A DNA stretch of 21,560 bases from Hyphomicrobiaceae bacterium UBA4118 (GCA_002383105.1 DFXC01000023.1:497-22056), one strand, 5' to 3'; numbered from the stretch's first letter, positions 1-6,738 are shown. Notes: a model not told the origin generated them from the sequence alone. Translations and numbers: made by a program.

Positions 1-25
1 TCCGCTAAGTGCCAATAGCGGACAT
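1..25. repeat. TCCGCT...AGCGGA dispersed imperfect palindrome, copy 1
   Basis: The left edge begins with TCCGCTAAGTGCC and closes with AATAGCGGACAT, so the two ends are inverted complements (TCCGCT / AGCGGA). Four related copies lie at 1280-1305, 1324-1347, 1780-1805 and 1826-1854. I recall similar intergenic elements from other Hyphomicrobiales genomes, but no function is assigned here. The copy may be cut by the window edge. Confidence 0.55.
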
Positions 26-313
26 CTTGGTCCCGGGCGTCACCGCCCCGCACGGCCTGGAAAGCACGGGTGTGGTCTCGCAAACGTCGTCGTAGGCTCT
101 CGACTGTGGGTTACCGGGTCTGCGTTTAGTAGCGCTGTGTATATCGGGGATAACTCGAAACTGTTCTTGGAATCAGCCGAACCGAGGCGCGCACTTAGAC
201 CGACGGCAAAGACTACCGTGCCGACTCTGTGCACGCCCCTTGCCGCTGAACGCCCCTTAAGGCCTTACCGGGGCTTCCAGCCTGCGAAGCCTCTTAAGCT
301 CAAGAGGTGTGTG
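26..313. other. Intergenic region upstream of the phasin gene
   Basis: This stretch of nearly 300 bases has no convincing gene. The reading frame of the phasin gene stays open upstream to about 137, but that part has no phasin-like sequence and no ribosome binding site at its start. I see no GGAAC-N16/17-CGTT motif. The only structure noticed is the hairpin over the phasin Shine-Dalgarno sequence at its right end. Confidence 0.5.
289..308 (+). promoter_or_regulatory. Hairpin covering the phasin ribosome binding site
   Basis: CCTCTT at 290-295 and AAGAGG at 302-307 are perfect inverted complements around a 6-nt loop. A G-U pair can extend the stem to 7 bp in RNA. AAGAGG is the Shine-Dalgarno sequence of the phasin start at 314, with 6 nt spacing. 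The stem would therefore mask the ribosome binding site. The stem is seen; control of translation by it is inference. Confidence 0.4.
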
Positions 314-805
314 ATGAACATCACCTTAAATTCTGAAGTTACCGCGGAGGAGCCGCGCGAGACATACCACAAGACCAACCAACACGAGGCCTTGACCCTC
401 GACACCGTCGTTCCAGAAGCCGCACGCGAGCTTGCGGAGAAGACGGTGGCTCAGACGCGCGAAGCCTATGAGCGTTCTAAGGATGCTCTCGAAGCGGCAC
501 TGGAGACTGTTGAGAGATCTTATGACGCGTTGGGCCAGGGCGCCGCGGCACTAAACCGCAAAATCATAGAGATTGCTCAGCGGAACATAAATTCGGGCTT
601 CGACCTGGCAAAGAGCTTGGCGACGGCTAAGACCCTCGCCGAGATAGTGGAGTTGCGGGCGACTTACTGGCGCAAGCAATTCACCGTACTCGCGGCCCAA
701 GCCGATGAAGTCCGCGCGTTATACGCCAAGGTTGCAGACGAGATGACCGGGTCAATCAAGGAACATGTGACGCGCACCTTGGATGAGCTGCGCAAGGCAA
801 ACTGA
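314..805 (+). CDS. Phasin family protein (granule-associated, Phasin_2 type)
   Basis: This encodes a 163-residue helical protein resembling the alphaproteobacterial phasin family, which coats polyhydroxyalkanoate granules and controls their number and surface. The evidence is a long alpha-helical core from about residue 35 to the C terminus. It is rich in Ala, Glu, Lys and Arg and has no Pro interruptions. The middle stretch, around NINSGFDLAKSLATAKTLAEIVELRATYWRKQ, is typical of phasins: a granule-directed helix followed by 'ATYWRKQF'. The ATG at 314 was chosen because AAGAGG precedes it by 6 nt and homologous sequence begins there. The frame is open further upstream without a start signal. 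It is monocistronic by position, and the small gene at 838 follows after 32 nt. Codon use looks less GC-rich than in the genes after 2400. No polymer synthase gene is in the window, so a role in polyhydroxyalkanoate storage rests on family resemblance. Confidence 0.8.
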   Translation: MNITLNSEVTAEEPRETYHKTNQHEALTLDTVVPEAARELAEKTVAQTREAYERSKDALEAALETVERSYDALGQGAAALNRKIIEIAQRNINSGFDLAKSLATAKTLAEIVELRATYWRKQFTVLAAQADEVRALYAKVADEMTGSIKEHVTRTLDELRKAN

Positions 806-837
806 CTCCAGCCATCCGAGGGTTCTAGCTTGATGCT

Positions 838-1095
838 ATGGCTTTTGGCTGCAGGCCTAAAATGACACCTTTCGGCGCCCTGGTTATTGACGTGCTCGGA
901 GGCAACATCAGGGTGACTCTAGCAGGCTCAAATTACGCGGTGACGTATCATAAGCCACGCAGTTCCCCGCAGTTGCTGGCAAAATCGCTTCCGGTCAACG
1001 AGGATCGGCACGCCTCAATGACACAAGGAGAGTTCCTCGCTCTCGCCTGGAGAGCGGCCAACGACAAGGCGCGAGAGCTGGGCTGGGTCGTGTAG
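838..1095 (+). CDS. Conserved small hypothetical protein
   Basis: This is an 85-residue soluble protein of unknown function. The core 'GALVIDVLGGNIRVTLAGSNYAVTY' looks like a beta-rich segment. It is followed by a loop with a Pro-Gln-Leu patch and a C-terminal helix ending 'AANDKARELGWVV'. I recall similar short proteins annotated as hypothetical in Bradyrhizobium-like genomes, but cannot name a domain. Neither the ATG at 838 nor the in-frame ATG at 862 (MTPFG...) has a strong ribosome binding site, so the start is uncertain. The gene lies 32 nt after the phasin stop and could share its transcript. It has no signal peptide, no TM segment and no cysteine pair. Confidence 0.6.
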   Translation: MAFGCRPKMTPFGALVIDVLGGNIRVTLAGSNYAVTYHKPRSSPQLLAKSLPVNEDRHASMTQGEFLALAWRAANDKARELGWVV

Positions 1096-1279
1096 AAAAA
1101 GCCCCGCGTGAAGATATCGTGGACGCACGTGGTCCATTCTTTCAGCCAACCGTGCTCCTCGGCCATGCCTTTGATGACGATTCTGGCGAGCCACCGGATG
1201 TGTTCAGCTGAAGGGTGGCGGCTGTTCGCGCTGAATCCCACTCGGACGAAAGTCGACGTACCTCGCTAAGCTGGTCAAC

Positions 1280-1305
1280 GTCCGGTTTGGGTCATTCCGC
1301 GACAT
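1280..1305. repeat. TCCGCT...AGCGGA dispersed repeat, copy 2 (diverged)
   Basis: GTCCGGTTTGGGTCATT followed by CCGCGACAT matches the same pattern as copy 1, with substitutions in both arms. It lies in a 276-nt stretch (1096-1371) between two small genes in which I see no other feature. Confidence 0.5.
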
Positions 1306-1323
1306 AGGCGGGTCACATGTTGA

Positions 1324-1347
1324 TGTCCCGAAGTGCCAACAGTGGAT
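1324..1347. repeat. TCCGCT...AGCGGA dispersed repeat, copy 3 (diverged)
   Basis: The centre AAGTGCCAA is identical to copy 1, while the arms (TGTCCC and AGTGGA) are mutated. It sits only 18 nt after copy 2. Confidence 0.45.
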
Positions 1348-1371
1348 TTCGAGGTCGCGCGCCTGCCTTCC

Positions 1372-1512
1372 TTAAAGTACCCCCGCCGCAATCAAGCAGA
1401 CGAGGATGAACGAAAAGAGGAAGAACAACTTGACCGCCGCTACGTCACCTTCCGCCTTCGTTTTCGGGCGGCGGAGCAAAAAATACCTTTCTAACGTCGG
1501 GGTAATGCCCAT
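1372..1512 (-). CDS. Small single-span membrane protein, 46 residues
   Basis: Reading the minus strand from the ATG at 1512 gives a 46-residue protein that starts MGITPTLERYF. A basic cytoplasmic stretch (LLRRPKTKAEGD) follows, and then one hydrophobic helix of about 18 residues (LFFLFSFILVCLIAAGVL) running to the stop. An AAGGAGGG Shine-Dalgarno sequence lies 6 nt before the ATG, one of the best in the window. This layout (perfect ribosome binding site, positive-inside N terminus, TM helix at the C terminus) supports a real gene of the tail-anchored type. I do not recognise the family. Overlapping plus-strand frames are open but lack comparable signals. No promoter motif was identified. Confidence 0.62.
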   Translation of the reverse strand: MGITPTLERYFLLRRPKTKAEGDVAAVKLFFLFSFILVCLIAAGVL

Positions 1513-1779
1513 GTTCTACCCTCCTTTGCGACCCACCCGTAGTGACCCATGCTCAGAATACAATCGAGATGATCGGCACATGGTTCCCCAGTCACCCTGG
1601 TCTGATCCAGCTTCCTCGGTAGGAGAGGAAGATCAGGCGTGGATGCTTTCGGATCTGCGTTCGTCGCACTCTCGTCCAAGACCAGCGCTTGAGGCTCTTG
1701 GTCGGGCGTATCCAAAAACCGCCTCGGTTCGAGTGCATCAGCAGCGACCAGGGCGGGCTGCCGATGACCGGGGTGCCGA

Positions 1780-1805
1780 TGTCCGCTAAGGGTCAAAAGC
1801 GGCTG
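1780..1805. repeat. TCCGCT...AGCGGA dispersed repeat, copy 4
   Basis: TGTCCGCTAAGGGTCAAAAG followed by CGGCTG is the best-preserved internal copy, with an intact left arm. It is 20 nt from copy 5. Confidence 0.55.
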
Positions 1806-1825
1806 TCTGATCGCTTGACGCCCAA

Positions 1826-1854
1826 GTCCGCTTCGTAGGGTAAGAGCGGACAAT
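1826..1854. repeat. TCCGCT...AGCGGA dispersed repeat, copy 5
   Basis: GTCCGCTTCGTAGGGTAAG followed by AGCGGACAAT keeps both arms but has a longer, different centre. Confidence 0.5.
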
Positions 1855-2171
1855 CCTGCGCATTGGCTACCACAACGCCTATCGGTCTGCAGTTAGCAAG
1901 ACATGGCGCATGATAAGTGATTAGGTCAGTCCAAGCTCCCGAACTCGCTGCAACATCCCTTGAAATTCAGGATGGGGCGCGAGGCACATGGTTCGATACG
2001 TATCCAGGAAGGGGAGCCAATTTTTCCAAGGTTGGATGGTCAATCCGGGCTTGCCCGCGTTTCGGCGCGGGGCATCCTGGCCTGCGCTCATTGGGTTAGT
2101 CGCTATCTCATGCGGTAGGGGTTAAAGTGCCCTTGCAGCCCTCGGACCGGGCTCTGGGGAGGGAAAAACAC

Positions 2172-2351
2172 ATGCCGTTGGAACTTTCAGCACCCAAGAT
2201 CATCACGTTTGCTATCTCTGTCGTCATCGCCGTCATCGCCGTGATCATTCACTACGCCCATATCGCCCTTCCGCATGTCCACAGCGGGTTCGTGATCCTG
2301 TTGGTGGGCTATCTGGTGCTTGCCGCCGGGAACCTGCTTCGCGGCATCTAG
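2172..2351 (+). CDS. Small two-span membrane protein
   Basis: This is a 59-residue protein with two hydrophobic helices at about residues 9-29 (IITFAISVVIAVIAVIIHYA) and 36-55 (SGFVILLVGYLVLAAGNLL). They are joined by a short His-rich turn containing HYAHIALPHVHSG. The ATG at 2172 was chosen because GGGGAGGGA precedes it by 8 nt; the frame is open a little further upstream without such a signal. The four histidines near the membrane face could bind metal or be incidental. It has the look of small inner-membrane proteins that are common and mostly uncharacterised in Hyphomicrobiales. The secreted protein gene at 2452 follows on the same strand after 100 nt. Confidence 0.7.
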   Translation: MPLELSAPKIITFAISVVIAVIAVIIHYAHIALPHVHSGFVILLVGYLVLAAGNLLRGI

Positions 2352-2451
2352 GGGCCAATTGCGAGATGGCGGGCGTCAGCCCACGGCTGGCGCCCGCCTC
2401 ACGTCTGATTGCTGTCCGCGAAGGCGGCTCCAATTCAACGGACAAGAAGCG

Positions 2452-2997
2452 ATGCGCGTCTTGGTCCTGATGCTGAGCTTGCTGGCAAGCCTCTCGCTGT
2501 CCTCAGCTCATGCCGCCGACAAGCCTGCTTCAGCCAGCCCGTCAGCCTTCACCGATCCGGTCCCCTATTGCCAAGCGGTGACCACCATCGACGCGCCCGA
2601 CTCGAAGTACAAAGGTCCGGCCGTTCCCGATTGGATGGTGTCGGCGCTCTACACACCGCAGGAGATCGCAGCGCAGAAGGGCTCAGGCGACGATCCGCGC
2701 CGGTCGATCGTGTGGCGCTGCATGAACGGATCGGTGTTCGGCTGCGTGCAAGCCAATAGCCCGATCTGCGGGAAGGCCAATCAGGACAAGACGCCGACCA
2801 AGGCGATGCGCGATTTCTGCGCCGGCCAGCCCAACGCAGAGGTCATTCCGCTCTCGGTGATCGGGCACGAGAACCCCATGATCTACGATTGGACGTGCAA
2901 GGGTAAAGAGCCGGCCATCACGCAGCATATCTTCAAGGTCGATGCGCAAGGCTTCCCGAGCGAGCTGTGGGACAAGATCGCGCCTCCGAATAAATAG
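2452..2997 (+). CDS. Secreted hypothetical protein with six cysteines
   Basis: This is a 181-residue protein with a clear Sec signal peptide: a short basic start, a hydrophobic core VLMLSLLASLSLSS, and probable cleavage after AHA at residue 21. The mature part has six cysteines (in YCQAV, WRCMNG, FGCVQ, PICGK, DFCAG and DWTCKG). Three periplasmic disulfides would fit. The remainder is mixed, with conserved-looking Trp and Gly positions such as 'IVWRCMNGSVFGC' and 'MIYDWTCKGK'. I recall related sequences only as hypothetical proteins of Hyphomicrobiales. The ATG at 2452 was preferred because the signal peptide begins there, although the frame extends upstream to 2320. A purine-rich GGACAAGAAG lies just before the start. 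Function is unknown. Confidence 0.75.
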   Translation: MRVLVLMLSLLASLSLSSAHAADKPASASPSAFTDPVPYCQAVTTIDAPDSKYKGPAVPDWMVSALYTPQEIAAQKGSGDDPRRSIVWRCMNGSVFGCVQANSPICGKANQDKTPTKAMRDFCAGQPNAEVIPLSVIGHENPMIYDWTCKGKEPAITQHIFKVDAQGFPSELWDKIAPPNK

Positions 2998-3030
2998 CTC
3001 CGAAGTCGCTCCCGCCCTCGAGACGGTGAC

Positions 3031-4059
3031 CTAGGCGGGGACCGCCTCGATCACGCAGACCGGGCGCGCCGTCGGCACGACGCGGTTGAGCCGCAAGCCC
3101 GAGGCGGCGAACAGGGCGCCGAACTCCTCTGCGGTCCGCTCCCTGCCGCCGACGGTCATGACCAGCATCTCGATATCGAGCATCTTGGCGGGCGTGGGGC
3201 CGGGCTCATCTCCCACCACCATCTCGCAGATGAGCACGCGGCCGTTCTTGGGCAGCTTGTCGCGCATGAGGCGGAGGATGGTCCGGCAATGCTCATCGCT
3301 CCAATCGTGGATGATGTGCTTCATCATGTAGGCGTCGCAGCCGTCGGGAACGCGCTCGAAGAAGCTTCCCGCCTCGATGCCGATGCGGCCCTCGCATCCG
3401 GCGAAGGTGGTCTTCGGCACGCTGGCCACCACCTCGGGACGGTCGTAGAGCACGCCCTGAAGCTTGGGATTGCGCCGCAAGATCGAGGCGAGCAGGAGGC
3501 CGTGGCCGCCGCCCACATCGGCGAGCCGTTCGATGCTGGAGAAATCGTAAACCTCCACGATGGCGTCGGCAGCGCCAGCCGTCGAATTCGTCATCGCGCG
3601 TTGGAAGGTCTCGCATTGCTCAGGCCGCTCGGCCAGCACAGCCCAGATATCCTTGCCATAGGCCTCGGTGACGCCGTCGCCGCCGGTGCGCAGACAATCG
3701 GCGATATGCTCGTAGGCGCGCGTGGAAAACTCCTCGCCGAACATCATGGCCATGTAGCGCACCGACCCGGGCGCGTCGGTCTTGAGCACCTCGCCGACCG
3801 GCGTCAGCGCGAAAGAGCGCGGCGGGCCTTCCTTGAACACGCCGAGGCTCGCCAGCATCCGCATGACGCGATAGAGCGAAGGCGCATGCGCGCCGACCTT
3901 ACCGGCGATCTCCTCGACTGGCTTGGCCGTGCCATCCATTTGGTCGGCAACGCCGAGCCGCGCCACGCCCGACAGCGAATAGGTGAGCTGCTTGCCGAAC
4001 AAGAGCTGCATCATCACCAGTGGCGGGGGCAGCGCGGCTTGCGCCGGTCGATCGGTCAT
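3031..4059 (-). CDS. SAM-dependent O-methyltransferase (Methyltransf_2 / hydroxyneurosporene methyltransferase-like)
   Basis: This is a 342-residue class I methyltransferase that moves a methyl group from S-adenosylmethionine to a hydroxyl. The N-terminal third (about residues 15-95) is a winged-helix dimerisation domain with 'LYRVMRMLASLGVF', typical of the acetylserotonin and hydroxyneurosporene methyltransferase group. The SAM-binding glycine motif is at 180-186 (ADVGGGHG). D206 in 'LYDRPEV' lies at the end of the second strand. The general-base histidine is H251 in 'KHIIHDWSD'. Length matches the family. The ATG at 4059 is preceded by GAGGAGACACAA; the frame is open up to 4290 but without a start signal. 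An exact EcfG-type promoter lies at 4299-4323 on this strand, so stress induction with an about 230-nt leader is plausible. No carotenoid or bacteriochlorophyll genes are near, so the substrate cannot be named. Confidence 0.85.
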   Translation of the reverse strand: MTDRPAQAALPPPLVMMQLLFGKQLTYSLSGVARLGVADQMDGTAKPVEEIAGKVGAHAPSLYRVMRMLASLGVFKEGPPRSFALTPVGEVLKTDAPGSVRYMAMMFGEEFSTRAYEHIADCLRTGGDGVTEAYGKDIWAVLAERPEQCETFQRAMTNSTAGAADAIVEVYDFSSIERLADVGGGHGLLLASILRRNPKLQGVLYDRPEVVASVPKTTFAGCEGRIGIEAGSFFERVPDGCDAYMMKHIIHDWSDEHCRTILRLMRDKLPKNGRVLICEMVVGDEPGPTPAKMLDIEMLVMTVGGRERTAEEFGALFAASGLRLNRVVPTARPVCVIEAVPA

Positions 4060-4298
4060 TTGTGTCTCCTCAGCCGTGGCGAGAGTTGCCGGGCGATATC
4101 TGCCCGCCGACTGTGGCTTGGCAAAGACAGGGCTGAGGCGGCTTGCCGGGACGAATTTCGTTGCCCTATCAGGGCGACGTGGCTCGCGGGGGAAGTGGGC
4201 TGAATTGGGGGCAGAAAGAGCGAAAGGGCCGGACCCGACCCCTTCACCCCCGTACACGGTTTGGCGGGAACGCAGAACACACCCCACCAAAGGCTAGA
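4060..4298 (-). other. Long leader / intergenic region between msrB and the methyltransferase
   Basis: No gene was found between the methyltransferase start and its candidate promoter. The methyltransferase frame continues through it from a TTG at 4290, but the extra 77 residues have no family resemblance. If the 4299-4323 promoter is used, this stretch would be an untranslated leader of about 230 nt. I saw no obvious riboswitch fold. Confidence 0.4.
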
Positions 4299-4323
4299 AA
4301 CGCCATTGGCCTGCTTGGGTTCC
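4299..4323 (-). promoter_or_regulatory. EcfG-type promoter upstream of the O-methyltransferase
   Basis: On the minus strand this reads GGAAC, 16 nt, CGTT, which is exactly the consensus for the alphaproteobacterial general stress sigma factor EcfG (GGAAC-N16/17-CGTT). It lies between msrB and the methyltransferase gene, facing the latter. The distance to the start codon is about 240 nt, longer than for the other copies in this window. Confidence 0.6.
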
Positions 4324-4406
4324 CTGATCATTTTCAAGGGGCGAGGCAACGCGCACAGGCTTCCGCCTGCGGGCTCCGCATCGGCCCTCTTTTCCGCCAC
4401 GCGCCG

Positions 4407-4907
4407 CTAAGCGGCGACGAATTTCAGGGCAACGCCATTCATGCAATAGCGCAAGCCCGTGGGCTTCGGCCCGTCGTTGAAGACATGGCCGAGATGGCCG
4501 CCGCAGCGGCGGCAATGCACCTCGTCCCGCTCCATGCCGAAGCTGTAGTCCTGGCTGATCCTCACCGCGCCGTCGATCGGCGCATAGAAGCTCGGCCAGC
4601 CGGTGCCGCTGTCGAACTTGGTGTCTGACAGGAACAGCGGCAAATCGCAGCCGGCGCAGGTGAAGGTCCCCTTCCGCTTCTCGTGATTGAGGGGGCTGGT
4701 GAAGGCGCGCTCGGTGTCCTCCTCGCGCAACACGGCGTATTGCTCCGGCGTCAGCAGCTTCCGCCATTCCTCGGGCGTGTGGATCACCTCGAAGGTCTCC
4801 GTGGCGGCGTTGGCGCGGCCGCCCCGCCATCTGAGGACGCCGACGCCGGCCGCCCCGATGGCAACCAAGGCAACGGCGCCCAAGCCAATCTCACGTCGCG
4901 TAACCAT
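4407..4907 (-). CDS. msrB: Peptide-methionine (R)-S-oxide reductase, membrane-exported
   Basis: This 166-residue MsrB reduces the R-form of methionine sulfoxide in proteins. The SelR domain covers about residues 40-165. Zinc cysteines are C84/C87 (CAGC) and C132/C135 (CRRC). The catalytic cysteine is C155 in 'RYCMNG', and 'GTGWPSF' at 101-107 and 'HLGHVF' at 138-143 are signature blocks. Residues 1-30 carry Thr-Arg-Arg followed by a hydrophobic helix ([20 protein letters not shown]). This suggests twin-arginine or anchor export, so it likely repairs periplasmic proteins. The usual resolving cysteine in SGCGWPSF is Thr102 here, so recycling must differ from the two-cysteine type. The ATG at 4907 has AAGGAGAG upstream. 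A nearby EcfG promoter belongs to the next gene, and no match was found upstream of this one. Confidence 0.93.
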   Translation of the reverse strand: MVTRREIGLGAVALVAIGAAGVGVLRWRGGRANAATETFEVIHTPEEWRKLLTPEQYAVLREEDTERAFTSPLNHEKRKGTFTCAGCDLPLFLSDTKFDSGTGWPSFYAPIDGAVRISQDYSFGMERDEVHCRRCGGHLGHVFNDGPKPTGLRYCMNGVALKFVAA

Positions 4908-5050
4908 GATCTCTCCTTCGGCCCCGTGAGGAGCGCGCGCATAGGTCTGACCGGGAATCTAAGCGTTCCGCCGCGCGCCGCAATTCAACTTGCGCGCACG
5001 GACGATCACGACCGCGTTGATCGAGGCTATCGCGGGTCCCCTGCCCTCCG

Positions 5051-5115
5051 GCCTCACCCTGAGAAGGCCGCGATACGCGGCCGTCTCGAAGGGGCGGCCT
5101 CATGCTTCGAGACGC
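5051..5115. repeat. Hyphomicrobiales intergenic palindromic repeat (CCTCA...GAGACG type)
   Basis: GCCTCACCCTGAGAAGGCC, a CGATACGCGGCC centre, then CGTCTCGAAGG and CCTCATGCTTCGAGACGC form a composite with complementary segments. GGCCGCG/CGCGGCC surround a short ATA loop. I recall this as a common intergenic repeat in Bradyrhizobium-like genomes. It lies between the convergent-facing ends of no genes: msrB upstream region on one side and the kinase stop on the other. Confidence 0.55.
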
Positions 5116-5127
5116 GCCCCAGCGTCT

Positions 5128-6561
5128 CTATCCGCGCGAGGTGACTTGCGCCGAGGGGATGACGATCACGCAGCGCACGCCTTTGGGTGGAAAGGAGAGG
5201 CTGACATCGCCCTCGAGCGCCTGGCCGATGACGGTCTCGATCATGGCCCGGCCGAAGCCCGAGCGCTGCGGCGGCGTCACCGGCGGACCTCCCCGCTCCT
5301 GCCAGACGAGCTTTAGCTTGGAAGCCTCCTCGCAGAACTGCCACTCAATGCGGACCTGGCCGCGCGGGTCCGACAGCGAGCCGTATTTCTGTGCGTTGGT
5401 GGCAAGCTCATGCAGCGCCAGCCCGAGATTGTGCACGGCCTCGGGCTTCAGCATGACGTCCTCGCCTTCGATGGCGATGGTCTCGCCGAACTGCTCGGCA
5501 TGCTCGCCCAATTGCTGCTCGACCAGCATGCGCAGCGAGGCCCCCTGCCAATTGTCGGCGATGAGGAGATCGTGGGAGCAGCCGATGGCGCAGAGGCGCG
5601 CGCTAAAGCGATCGAGAAAATCCTCGACCGAGCGTGTGCGCGAAGCGGTTTGCCGCGCGATGGCATGAATCACGGCGAGCAGATTCTTGGAGCGGTGGGT
5701 CAGCTCCCTGAGCAGAAGACGGAGTTGGTCCTCATTCGCCTTGCGCTCGCTGACGTCCACGGCGACCGACGTCGTGCCGAGCACGGCGCCATTCCCGTTC
5801 CTGAGCGCCTCGATCAAGAGGTAGAACGAGCGCTTCCGCCCGAACAGCTCGAAATCCGTCTCGAGCTCCTCGGCCGTGCCGGTCTCCATGACCTTGCGCT
5901 TCGCCGCCATGATCACGGCGGCCGCTTCCGCCGGCAAGACTTCAGCGTCGGTCTTGCCCTTGAGGAACTCGGGCGACAGGCCGGCCGGAGCGTTGTGTGC
6001 CCACGTGAAGCGCATGTCGCGGTCCTGGCTGAACACGGAGATGGGCGAGCCGCGCAGGGCAATCTCGAAACGCTGCTTGGCCTCTTCCAATTCCTTGGTA
6101 CGCGCCTCGACGCGCTCCTCGAGCTGATGCCGTGCGCCCTTCAGCTCCTCGAAGGTGCGCAGATGCGCCGCGACCTCGGCCTGCAGCCGGTCGCGCGACG
6201 GAAGCCGCAAGAGCTGAGGCGCGAGCTTCCAGATGACGATGGCAGTGGTGAGCGCAAGCAGCGCCGCGGCAGCCTTGAGCAGACCTTCGATCCCCTGGGT
6301 AGGAGCCCAAAGGGCGACGAGGGAGGCAAAATGCGCAAGCCCGACGGCGAGGATAAACAGGGCGAACAGCGTGATCAGCGCCGTCTCGCCTGGGTTGCTC
6401 TCCCCCCTCCGCTTGTGGATGTAGAGAAGAGCGGCGGGGATGATCAGAAACGAGGCCGCGATGACGCCGTCAGCGACGGCATGGAGCAGCACGAGCCCTG
6501 CCGGCCATACTTCGGATCGGAGTGGAAATCCCTCAGCCCCAAATGATAGCCAGCTGGTCAT
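5128..6561 (-). CDS. HWE-family sensor histidine kinase with ethylene-receptor-like membrane domain
   Basis: This 477-residue kinase has three TM helices (about residues 22-48, 60-85 and 92-115), a coiled coil (125-165), a PAS domain (165-275) and an HWE kinase core. The phospho-acceptor is H289 in 'ELTHRSKNLLAVIHAIA'. The ATP-binding N-box contains 'ALHELATNAQKYG', and the family Trp-x-Glu is in 'LVWQERGG'. The membrane part aligns with the ETR1 ethylene-binding domain. Asp31 and Pro42 have the 11-residue spacing of ETR1 Asp25 and Pro36, and His77 matches His69. The copper-ligand cysteine (ETR1 Cys65) is Val73 here, so ethylene sensing by copper is doubtful. HWE kinases commonly phosphorylate PhyR in the general stress response, and phyR is 2 kb away, so this is a candidate PhyR kinase. 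No promoter motif was recognised upstream. Confidence 0.88.
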   Translation of the reverse strand: MTSWLSFGAEGFPLRSEVWPAGLVLLHAVADGVIAASFLIIPAALLYIHKRRGESNPGETALITLFALFILAVGLAHFASLVALWAPTQGIEGLLKAAAALLALTTAIVIWKLAPQLLRLPSRDRLQAEVAAHLRTFEELKGARHQLEERVEARTKELEEAKQRFEIALRGSPISVFSQDRDMRFTWAHNAPAGLSPEFLKGKTDAEVLPAEAAAVIMAAKRKVMETGTAEELETDFELFGRKRSFYLLIEALRNGNGAVLGTTSVAVDVSERKANEDQLRLLLRELTHRSKNLLAVIHAIARQTASRTRSVEDFLDRFSARLCAIGCSHDLLIADNWQGASLRMLVEQQLGEHAEQFGETIAIEGEDVMLKPEAVHNLGLALHELATNAQKYGSLSDPRGQVRIEWQFCEEASKLKLVWQERGGPPVTPPQRSGFGRAMIETVIGQALEGDVSLSFPPKGVRCVIVIPSAQVTSRG

Positions 6562-6738
6562 GATCGTCGGTCAATCGGTCGGCTTACGGCTTGGCCAGGC
6601 AGATCGAGGCGCCGCGCGCGACCCGTCCCCTCCCCTCCTAAACCGCCGCGAACGCTCATGGTTCGCCCAAGAAGGAAGCATCATCCCCGCAAGAAATTTG
6701 GGTGGGGGCGCGGGTTTTACAAGCATGCGGGGCGCACC

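Larger units (their letters stand above)
1513..2171. other. Gene-poor region with two decayed repeats
   Basis: No convincing gene was found in these about 660 bases. Open frames on both strands (for example 1491-1853 minus and 1917-2099 plus) lack ribosome binding sites and recognisable protein features. Copies 4 and 5 of the TCCGCT repeat lie inside. The stretch could be a decayed gene or an old insertion, but no transposase remnant or terminal repeat could be identified. Confidence 0.5.

Noticed and set aside
1406..1789. 127-codon open frame on the plus strand
   Set aside because: The product has no domain, and the frame is antisense to the supported 46-residue gene and then crosses repeat DNA.
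1491..1853. 120-codon open frame on the minus strand in the gene-poor region
   Set aside because: No ribosome binding site, low-complexity His/Arg/Pro-rich product unlike any family. It runs through two palindromic repeats and overlaps the small TM gene whose signals are better.
2180..2209. GGAAC...CGTT inside the two-span membrane protein gene
   Set aside because: The spacer is 21 nt and the site lies in coding sequence.
3289..4203. 304-codon plus-strand open frame opposite the methyltransferase
   Set aside because: A shadow of a high-GC gene. The product is Arg/His/Ala-rich with no domain, while the minus strand shows SAM-binding and catalytic motifs.
5410..6546. 378-codon plus-strand open frame opposite the histidine kinase
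   Set aside because: Antisense shadow caused by high GC; the kinase motifs on the minus strand are unmistakable.
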